Below the pieces are notes generated by a model that was given only the letters and a program-made list of their open reading frames with translations, was not told where the DNA came from and did not search any database. The translations under genes and the position numbers were made by a program. Positions 55,656 to 64,000 of a stretch of 64,000 nt of DNA are shown in pieces. This DNA comes from Lamellibrachia columna (lineage: Eukaryota > Annelida > Polychaeta > Sabellida > Siboglinidae): positions 21,008,729 through 21,072,728 of the forward strand of contig OY759271.1 of the NCBI GenBank assembly GCA_963662155.1. Reading direction: 5' to 3'. Numbering within the stretch: position 1 is the first letter of the stretch; each line of letters starts with the position of its first letter.

Positions 55656-57825
55656 CAACTCACATCCTTTCAGCAGATAACATGGCACAAGCTCAGCTAC
55701 TTTATTATAAACATATTTTTGGCAAAAGATTTATATTAATCTAATCTATTTTTGGCAGGATTAATACTGGTCAGACCACACATATCAATCAAACGTTCTC
55801 AATAGCAAAATAAAATTTCCTCTTGCAAATCTTTAATGAATTGTAGTGTACTTATTATAGAAACAATTATGAAAGAACAATAAATCCACCTATTCTGACA
55901 GGTTAATATTAGGCACTTCCAGTGCTGGAAGACCCAATAAGTACTGTATGGATTTAACAACCTCTGCTTTCTGTGGCACACAAATTAGACAATCCTTTAA
56001 TAAGTAATGTACAAGTTACCGGACAAGCAAAGACAAATATGTTTACACACTAATTACGATGACTAACACACATTTAGGCACGTCCACATATGTATGCAAA
56101 TTATGAAAAGCTTTTGGTCCAACTGTGTCTGAATCAATCTTTCCTTGGGAGATATGCAAGATAAGTTTACCAGTCTTAGTCAAATTAACACAGGAATTTT
56201 CTAAAATGCAAATTTAAAACAAAATATTTTGTGAATAGTTAAAATAAAAAATATGTGTGCCCTACTGTGACACGTGCACCTCTGGGCACACAACGATTAC
56301 CACTCATTTCTCCAGCAGTTTTCATTACTGGTTAGTGTATTAATTTGATCTGGTTAAAATTGAGTAAGTTTCCAGGGCCCTATGACAAATGGCCTCTTAC
56401 AGTGATGTAAGTAGCTGGATCGAAATCATTTCACTCCATGTACATGTAAACATGAGTGGTCTTCATAACAAGTTTAGTAAACAAATTCTCAAGCTTCACA
56501 TACTTACAGCTTAAGGTGAGATGAACAAACACACTTAACAAGTTGCCTTATAAATCGATGAACTTGTGAAATGCAGTCATTCAGACATTTGTCTTGTCGG
56601 ATGATGTACAAGGTGAGCCAGTAGGAGCAGAACAGCTGAGCAGTTACACTCCATAGTGGTGAGTTCCATAGAATTTAATAAAAATTTTCATTGACTTATT
56701 TATAAACTGGATTTGTAATTATTCAGTTTGATTTATCAAAATAAAATAACATACTCTTGGTTTGATATAGAATACATACACAAACCATTTGCAATGAGCC
56801 AGAGATGTCAATAAGAACACACTGACGATGTCAGTGAGCAGACTATGTGATTGCAACACATCTATTGTTTTCTGCAGAAGAATGCAAAGATTGTTAGCTT
56901 CAATGGCAGCAAATTTATGTTTTTGCAACAAAGTGTGGTTAATTATACAGCTTTCCACAGAGATTAATAAATCTTTACTTGACTTGAACATTGGTGTTTA
57001 TTCTTCTGTTATTCAAAGTAGTTGCGAGACATAAAGCAAAGAGTAGTCTAGTTTGTCCTTATCTGAAGGACAAAGTTTGTCAATAATTATTTCTAGAACT
57101 AAATAATATTTTATTTGTACTGAGAACTGAGGTATTCCTCGGAGTGAATGTAAAGTTGCACTGTTTCAACATGAGTGAGTAGTTTGATAAAATGCATGTG
57201 TCATAGTGCATGAGATTGTAGAAACAAGGAAATAAAGGCTTGATAAAAGGCATTGAGCTATGATGGAGATCTATCTGAAGCTAATTTAAATAATGAAACT
57301 TCCTTTAAATAAATATGTTTCATAAATTCTATGCGGAAGACAGACAGACAGACAGACTCGACTTGATACCAAAGACGAGAGATCACTATCAGATCCACCT
57401 TCCTTTTCCACTTAGTTTCGCCACAATTGATATCTGCACTTGCAACAAGCCAGGAAGAACATAACCAGCTATACAGAACACAAGATAACTGGCCATGCTT
57501 ACAGATAATAATGACAGTGACCATGTCCAAGCATGCCTGTTTGACGGCCTTATCCTTGCTTAGATCTCAGAGCCATGGGTCAGTCAGCATGGCCTTTTTG
57601 TCCTCACAGACAAAAGCCAGGTATACACCACCCAGTGCAGCCTAACATGATCACATGGGGCTGACTAACTGACCACCCTAACTGACCAGGTCCCTTGGTG
57701 GATGCGTATTTTTATGACCCAACTGAACTGTCTTTCCAGTCAAAGCTGACCAATCTCAAAGGTCATTCCTCAATTTAATTATTTTTGCTTATCCCATTTC
57801 ATGAACAATCAAACCTACCTGCGAC

Positions 57826-58232
57826 ATCCAGTGTCCACTACGACATCCAGTGTCCACTACGACATCCAGTGTCCACTACGACATCCAGTGTCCACTACGA
57901 CATCCAGTGTCCACTACGACATCCAGTGTCCACTATGACATCCAGTGTCCACTACGACATCCAGTGTCCACTATGACATCCAGTGTCCACTACAACATCT
58001 AGTGTCCACTACGACATCCAGTGTCCACTACAACATCCAATGTCCACTACGCCATCCGGTGTCCCCTACGACAACCGGTATCTGGTGTCTACTCCAACAT
58101 CTGGTGTCCACTACGACATATGGTGTCCACTCCGACATCTGGGGTCCCCTACGACATCTAGTGTACCTTACGACATCTAGTGTCCACTATGACATCTAGT
58201 GTCCACTACAACATCTAGTGTCCACTATGACA
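57826..58232. repeat. 19-bp minisatellite, about 21 copies
   Basis: CACTACGACATCCAGTGTC units, clean at the left and diverged at the right (CTGGTGTC, CTAGTGTC). Confidence 0.95.
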
Positions 58233-58264
58233 TGCTAGCTCATTTGTATGTGTTATTTAGTTTT

Positions 58265-58395
58265 GGTGAAATTGTCGGACAAACTATTAAATTGCACAGG
58301 CAAAATTGCTTAAGTTTCAAAATGGTGGACTTGGGACATGGATCCTCTCGATTGGTTGTCTGACACTCTAACCGCCAGCGTGCTCGACTACACAT
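58265..58395 (-). mobile_element. tRNA-derived SINE copy (fragment)
   Basis: Minus strand has GCTGGCGGTTAGAGTGTCAG (A-box region), a decayed B-box region, then CCACCATTTTGAAACTTAAG CAATTTTG, the family core. Confidence 0.65.
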
Positions 58396-58849
58396 GCACA
58401 CAGCTACATGTACACATGGATACTGTCCACGTGCTTTAGAGACACAGGTCTCCAACAAAGTAGCAGTTTAAACACATGCCACATCTCTTGAACTGCTACA
58501 TGACAACACACACGTGACAGTCTTGTGTTTCCAGTGGCCTCATTCAAGGACAACCGTGTAAGACGCAAATAAAGAGTCATCCGTGCTACATGCAAGTAGC
58601 ACGCCTGAACCATTGAAGCACTCACATACAGTTATCCAGTGCTATTTCCACCACAACTGTTGTTTGCCTGTTTAGTCAACAGGCACACACTTCTAATGAC
58701 ACACTTACAGAATGGGCCACACAAGTGTAACTGAAATGGGTCCATTAAGACACAACATTAATGAAATGTTTAAAGGTCTAATTATGACATAAGAATAGAA
58801 CCAAATAAGAATTAAAATTGGGTAAACTTGACTGGTATGTGGCAGTTGT

Positions 58850-58968
58850 AAACATCAACAACCATGTACAGTATACAAACATCAACAACCATGTCCAGTA
58901 TACAAACATCAACAACCATGTCCAGTATACAAACATCAACAACCATGTCCAGTATACAAACAAATTTA
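58850..58968. repeat. 27-bp repeat, 4 copies
   Basis: CATCAACAACCATGTCCAGT ATACAAA units. Confidence 0.94.
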
Positions 58969-59097
58969 ACCAACCCAAGTAGGTACAACATGTACAATGC
59001 TTATTTACAAATGTCTCCTCTTTTCATAATAATTCACATGGAACAATCTTATCTTTGTTTACAAAATATAAAACCTATCAAGAAAAACAACATTAAC

Positions 59098-59535
59098 ACA
59101 TTTTACTGGCTCTTATTTACATTAAAGGTCTATGTAACCAACAGTTTGAAGACAAAAGTAGTAAGAAAGTATTGTTTCGATTCCACTTTGACATCATAAT
59201 GATTACATTCATTTTGCTTAATGTTTGTGTCATCAGATAAGTTGTGTAATTTATATAATATTACTCATGATTTTGTTGTTATTTCTAAGTGTTGTACTTT
59301 TACTTCTACTTTTACTTCAAGTACTTTTAAAAAGTAGTTTTGCTTTTTACTCAAGTACTTTTTTTACAAAGTAATTTTACTTTTACTCAAGTAGTTTTTA
59401 GGTGAATTACTTTTACTTTTGCTCAAGTACAAAATAAAAGTAATTCAGTCAACCCTGCCTGTAAGACAGTTTTACCGGATCTTATTTACATTACAGGTTT
59501 ATGTAACCAACAGTTTGAAGACAAAAGAAGTAAGA
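59098..59535. repeat. Direct repeats of about 70 bp flanking an ACTTTTACTCAAGTA-rich segment
   Basis: 59098-59170 and 59468-59535 are about 90% identical (TATGTAACCAACAGTTTGAA core). Between them, 59285-59455 consists of TACTTTTACTCAAGTA-like motifs in both orientations. It could be a small transposon with subterminal repeats or a duplicated segment. 59536-60312 shows nothing recognised. Confidence 0.6.
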
Positions 59536-60312
59536 AACAATTATATAATGATACAATGATATAATGCCATTAATGGGCACTAACCAGGCAGCTATGTGCA
59601 GCATGCCTACCAGTTTCACCAGCTATGACTATAACAATGAATGTAACAACAGTAATGATGTAACTGCATTCCACATTAACTAATGTCTACTTCAAAGGGC
59701 TGGTCAAAGGTCCAGTGTGGTCAAACCCCCAAGGCATCACAGCCGACACAGCACTTTATCCTCAAGTAACATTACTAAACGTACACATTAAGTTGGATGC
59801 ACCTAGTATCAGTTTGATGTAAACAGGCTTGACTGTTAGTTGACACTGGGCAGTGAGACAGAAGGGGAACCATATGTACAGCAGTCATTCCTGGAGACAT
59901 ATTCTCTTTGAACATCATATTAACTAACTTCAAAGAGAAACTGGATTTAAAAGAGTCGATTACGTACGACTGAAACCCTGAGAGTATCTTGCATGTTTTG
60001 CAGTTCTTTTGCGTTGCTATTTTTTTATTCTTATTTAAACTTAATAACAACTTGCTTATTAATCATTGAATGTCTGGTAGGCATCATTACAGCTTCATCT
60101 GTTTCGACTATGTGTTGTCTCTAGCGTGGAGAGGAACAACATAATGACATCAGGCAATTAATTATTTCACTGCTGCAATAGCTAGCTGGTGACTCTATAT
60201 AGCATGTCAATGTTGTGACCATTTATTCATTGATTGTGTCTGTGATATACACAATGCCAATATTCTATACTGCAGCATGTGTTAACATACAATTCCTCTG
60301 TTTCTTCCACAG

Positions 60313-62499
60313 TCTGATACCAACGGCTCAAAGATTGCGGAGGAAGAACCAATGATGGATAAGTCCAAGAGTAAAGGCAAGGGAGAAGGGATTGAGATCA
60401 ACAGAAAGATCTACTCACAGGATGAGTTTGATGAAGTCCATCAATACGACAAACCACCGAAGGAAATGTTCAACGTTAAGGACTCGTTGAGGTCCATGTG
60501 CACCTGCAGTCGCCAGTGCTGGAAGGAGATGGTTCTTAACCGGCTACCCGTCATCAGCATCATGGCCAACTACAGGTGGAAGGAGTGGCTCTTGTCAGAC
60601 ATCATGGCTGGCATCAGTGTCGGCGTCATCCACATCCCTCAGGGGATGGGCTTCTCCCTCCTTGCGTCGCTTCCTGCGGTCTACGGCCTCTACAGCTCCA
60701 TCTTCCCTGTCTTCTTCTACTTCCTCTTTGGCACTTCCCGTCACATCTCCTTTGGCACCATGGCTGTCATCAGTCTGCTCATTGCCAATGTTGTTGACCG
60801 TGAAGCTCATCGGTACAATCAGATGTACGGCTCCAGCCATGGCATTGTTGATGGAATCCATGCTACAAACACCACAATGATGCCCCCAGGAACAGATGTG
60901 CCCAACTTGGACGTGTTCAAGGTTGGTGTGGCATGTGCAGTCTCCCTGGTCGCTGGCATCATCCAGATCATCATGGGCTTCTTCAACCTTGGTATTGTTT
61001 CATCGTTTATGTCAATGTCGTTCGTTGGCGGTTTTATGACAGGTGCTGCTTTCCACATAACAACCAGTCAGGTGCCATCATTATTCGGTGTGAAACTGAT
61101 CAAAATCTGTGGCAAAGGCAAGATCCCCCTCACCTTGATTGAGCTTGCGAAGAACATCACAAATGTGAACATTGCTGAGATAATTCTTGCGTTCTTCTGT
61201 ATTGCTCTACTCATCTTACTGAAGGAGTTCATCAATGTACGTTTTGCCAAGTACCTCAAGGCACCAATCCCTGCTGAGCTGATCGTTGTCACAATTGGGA
61301 TTGTCTTGTCCTACTTTGCTGATCTGCACAACAACTTCGGCATTGACATCATTGGCAACATCCCACAGGGAATCCCAGCACCTGCCATGCCGCAGCTTGA
61401 CAACGCACACACATACATCCCTGATGCCATTGTCATCGCAATCCTCAGCTTTGCAATCTCCATCTCGATGGCAAAGATGTTTGCAAAGAAACACAACTAC
61501 TCAATCGACGCGAACCAGGAGTTCATCGCATATGGTGCCAGCCATGTGATCAGCTCGTTCTTCCACTGTTTCGCTGGAGCGCAGGCTCCGCCACGCAGTC
61601 TCGTGCATGACGCAACTGGTGGAAAGACACAGCTTGGCAGCATTGTCTCCTGCGGCCTGGTTCTCCTTGCATGCACTGTGTTGACTCCACTCTTTGAACT
61701 GCTGCCCAAGTGTGTGCTGGCCTCAGTCATCATCATTGCTCTAGTGCCTCTATTCAAGTCCTTCGTGGACCTCAAGGTGTACTGGTACATCAGTCGCTAC
61801 GACTTCACCATCTGGCTCGCCACTTGGGCCACTGTTGTCTTCATTGATGTCACAAGTGGCCTCATCATGGGCATTGGAATCAGCATGCTGACAGTCATCA
61901 TCCAGAGCAGGATTGCCCGCGGATTCCTCCTTGGTACAATGACTAACAGCAAGTTTGGACACGAAACTGGCATCTACCACCGATGTGATATATACAAGTC
62001 TATGGAGTCGCTCCCTGGCATTCGAATGTTCCACTTCCCGACTTTCCTCTACTTCGCAAACATTGAAAACTTCAAGGAACAGTTGTTTGAGGCCACAATT
62101 AACCCAACAAAATTAAACACTAAGCAAATTGTTGTTGACAGCAACCAGAATGGTGAAGTCACTAACACGAAAACACAGGACTCGGTGACCACGGTCAATA
62201 TCGATAAGAAACCAGATGGCGATGCAACACCTATCACTTGTATAATTCTTGACTGCTCAACAATCACCTATGTTGACATTATGGGGCTGTACCTGCTGCA
62301 GCAACTGACGATTGATTATGAGAAAGTTGGGGTGAACTTTGTGTTGGCCTGCTGTCCCATAATGCTCATCAACAAGTTGAAACGTTGTGGTCTGGTGTCA
62401 GACAAGGATACCATCATTCACTTCTACCCAACTATACATGACGCAGTTAAGGATGCCCAAATTGAACCGTCTCCCACCAGCGACTGTTCTAAGTGCTGA
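60313..62499 (+). CDS. SLC26/SulP family anion transporter, main exon
   Basis: 728 codons from the acceptor CTTCCACAG to TGA; a stand-alone start at 60352 would give 715 aa. SLC26 proteins exchange anions (chloride, bicarbonate, sulfate, oxalate) across the plasma membrane. Counting from the ATG at 60352: IYSQDEFDE N-terminal motif (20-27), membrane domain about 79-520 with IPQGMGFSLLASLPAVYGLY and the signature GTSRHISFGTMAVISLL, two N-glycosylation sequons (N173, N268), TGGKTQLGS after PPRSLV (413-418), then a STAS domain about 555-700 with LDCSTITYVDIMGLYLL and an acidic/polar insertion at about 585-627. The PPRS position corresponds to the prestin S398-R399 region: the arginine is kept and the serine is proline. 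The whole transporter is in one exon, unlike the many-exon vertebrate genes. Substrate cannot be told from sequence. Confidence 0.93.
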   Translation, partial: SDTNGSKIAEEEPMMDKSKSKGKGEGIEINRKIYSQDEFDEVHQYDKPPKEMFNVKDSLRSMCTCSRQCWKEMVLNRLPVISIMANYRWKEWLLSDIMAGISVGVIHIPQGMGFSLLASLPAVYGLYSSIFPVFFYFLFGTSRHISFGTMAVISLLIANVVDREAHRYNQMYGSSHGIVDGIHATNTTMMPPGTDVPNLDVFKVGVACAVSLVAGIIQIIMGFFNLGIVSSFMSMSFVGGFMTGAAFHITTSQVPSLFGVKLIKICGKGKIPLTLIELAKNITNVNIAEIILAFFCIALLILLKEFINVRFAKYLKAPIPAELIVVTIGIVLSYFADLHNNFGIDIIGNIPQGIPAPAMPQLDNAHTYIPDAIVIAILSFAISISMAKMFAKKHNYSIDANQEFIAYGASHVISSFFHCFAGAQAPPRSLVHDATGGKTQLGSIVSCGLVLLACTVLTPLFELLPKCVLASVIIIALVPLFKSFVDLKVYWYISRYDFTIWLATWATVVFIDVTSGLIMGIGISMLTVIIQSRIARGFLLGTMTNSKFGHETGIYHRCDIYKSMESLPGIRMFHFPTFLYFANIENFKEQLFEATINPTKLNTKQIVVDSNQNGEVTNTKTQDSVTTVNIDKKPDGDATPITCIILDCSTITYVDIMGLYLLQQLTIDYEKVGVNFVLACCPIMLINKLKRCGLVSDKDTIIHFYPTIHDAVKDAQIEPSPTSDCSKC

Positions 62500-62654
62500 A
62501 CAACAAGAGCAACAGCACTGAAGTAGAGTGTTCTCTTACCCTCAATATCCTTATGTACATATGCCTGATAAGGTATTCCAGAGAGAACAGTTACCCAAAC
62601 ATAATGATTCACCCAAAAATAATTTTCAAAGAAAGAATGCTGTTTCACAGATTG

Positions 62655-63215
62655 GAGAACACTTGGCTGCAGAGAGAGAATGAACAAACACTTAGCTGCA
62701 GAGACAGAATGAACACTTGGCTAGAAAGAGACAAAATGAACACTTGGCTAGAAAGAGACAAAATGAACACTTGGCTGCAGAGAGGCAGAATGATCACTTG
62801 GCTGCAGAGAGGTAGAATGAACACTTGGCAGCAGAGGTAGAATGATCATTTGGCTGCAGAGAGACAAAATGAACACTTGGCAGCAGAGAGGCAGAATGAT
62901 CACTTGGCTGCAGAGAGGCAGGATGAACACTTGGCTGCAGAGAGACAAAATGAACACTTGGCAGCAGAGAGGAAGAATGAACATTTGGCTGCAGAGAGAC
63001 AGAATGAACATTTGGCTGCAGAGAGGCAGAATGAACACTTGGCAACACAGAAACAAAATGAACATTTGGCAACAGAGAGACAAAATGAACACTTTGCAAC
63101 ACAGAGACTAAATGATCACTTGGCTGCAGAGAGACATAATGAACACTTGGCAGCAGAGACAGAATGAACACTTGGCAACAGAGAGGCAGAATGAACAATT
63201 GACAACAGAGAAGAA
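62655..63215. repeat. 27-bp minisatellite in the SLC26 3' UTR, about 20 copies
   Basis: GCAGAGAGACAAAATGAACA CTTGGCT units with GGCAGAATGATC and CAGCAGAG variants, starting about 155 nt after the stop codon. Open frames of 89-143 codons on both strands follow from the 9-codon period. Confidence 0.95.
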
Positions 63216-63654
63216 GAAATAACATTTAATATCAAGTAACATGTTTTTACTCTTTCTTAAACAGAACTTGAACAGAACTGACAGAAAAATATAAACCATT
63301 CAGTGAAAAATATTAGCAAACATCCTGTTATCATGATATCAATGACTAGTGAGAACATTTTCCCTTTTTACAGCAATATGAGCAATTAGGTAAAGAGAAA
63401 CTATGGAACAGAAGGAACAAGCTGAGAGGTATTTCCTGGTAAGAGTTTGACTACCTCAGTTTGGCTGTCTACTCTTGGTGCTATCTTATGCAATGTTGCA
63501 TGCCAATTGGATGCAAATATTCTACAACTGTAAAACATTAAACACATCCAGTTATATCAAAATGACAGCTGTAAAAGGTACCATTGCTAGTACAACTGTG
63601 TAAATATTTAATTTCTCAACATTTGTTTTCACTTAAATATAGCTCTTGTTCAGG

Positions 63655-63835
63655 CTTTCTGACATGTAAGCTATATGTGCACCTGTTTGTTTAGGTGCAT
63701 CTGACATGTAAGCTATGTGTGCACCTGTCTGTTTAGGTGCATGTGACATGTAATATGTGGAGAACATGTAAGCTATATGTGCACCTGTCTGTTTAGGTGC
63801 ATGTGACATGTAATATGTGGAGAACATGTAGAACG
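63655..63835. repeat. About 60-bp repeat with GCACCT...AGGTGC hairpin, 3 copies
   Basis: CTATATGTGCACCTGTCTGT TTAGGTGCATGTGACATGTA in three copies; each can form a short hairpin (GCACCT/AGGTGC). Located in the 3' UTR. Confidence 0.85.
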
Positions 63836-63979
63836 AGACATGCATGCTGCAGTCACTGACTTGGTCTGGACACCTCTGTGCTCTGGGCTATAGAACCTGT
63901 ATAGTTGTACGGTGTAAAGAATCATATGTATGTATTATACTTGTTATGCAATCATTGCAGCGCAGCTTTATTGACATTA

Positions 63980-63985
63980 AATAAA
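63980..63985 (+). promoter_or_regulatory. Polyadenylation signal AATAAA
   Basis: ATTAAATAAACTTTGCATT near the right edge. It is the likely 3' end signal of the SLC26 transcript, giving a 3' UTR of about 1.5 kb; the cleavage site would be at or just past the window end. Confidence 0.55.
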
Positions 63986-64000
63986 CTTTGCATTAGCTTA

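Noticed and set aside
62748..63225. Frames of 89-143 codons after the SLC26 stop
   Set aside because: 27-bp array in the 3' UTR; unrelated to the transporter C-terminus.

Overview
This is a metazoan nuclear window, most likely from a marine invertebrate. Two spliced animal genes sit among non-LTR retrotransposons (RTE, L2/CR1-type), a Penelope-like element, hAT transposons and a tRNA-derived SINE family. By hand tally about 15 kb, roughly a quarter, is minisatellite. I cannot name the species. There are no bacterial or phage features.

Positions 1-29438 (minus strand) hold the 5' half of NPHP3 (nephrocystin-3). Twelve exons assemble in a single consistent phase into about 603 codons: a myristoylation-type N-terminus, a coiled coil, and then the start of the P-loop NTPase region with Walker A and B. 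The TPR half lies beyond the left edge. All canonical-looking junctions are GT-AG except intron 3, a 14-kb GC-AG intron that holds L2, CR1 and many tandem arrays. The exon 1 donor is the edge of a 22-copy, 48-bp array that repeats the splice site itself.

Positions 29439-48900 are intergenic. They hold tandem arrays, an L2-type element (35.1-37.3 kb, plus), a minus-strand reverse transcriptase fragment (39.7-40.7 kb), a decayed Penelope-like element (43.1-44.7 kb, minus) and SINE copies.

Positions 48932-63985 (plus strand) hold a probable two-exon SLC26/SulP anion transporter gene. A small 5' exon with internal 16-residue repeats is followed by an 11.1-kb intron containing a deleted CR1 copy and several arrays. 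A single 2.2-kb exon then encodes the whole membrane domain and STAS domain. The 3' UTR contains a 27-bp minisatellite, and a polyadenylation signal lies at the right edge.

The recurring theme is exchange between transposons and tandem arrays. Several arrays are expansions of transposon sequence (RTE tail, RTE 5' region, SINE tRNA-like head). Several transposons are inserted inside, or directly beside, arrays. Functionally, NPHP3 (ciliary inversin compartment) and the SLC26 transporter (anion exchange at the plasma membrane) are unrelated neighbours on opposite strands. I found no operon-like or defence system here; the most notable item is the tandemly repeated splice donor in NPHP3.
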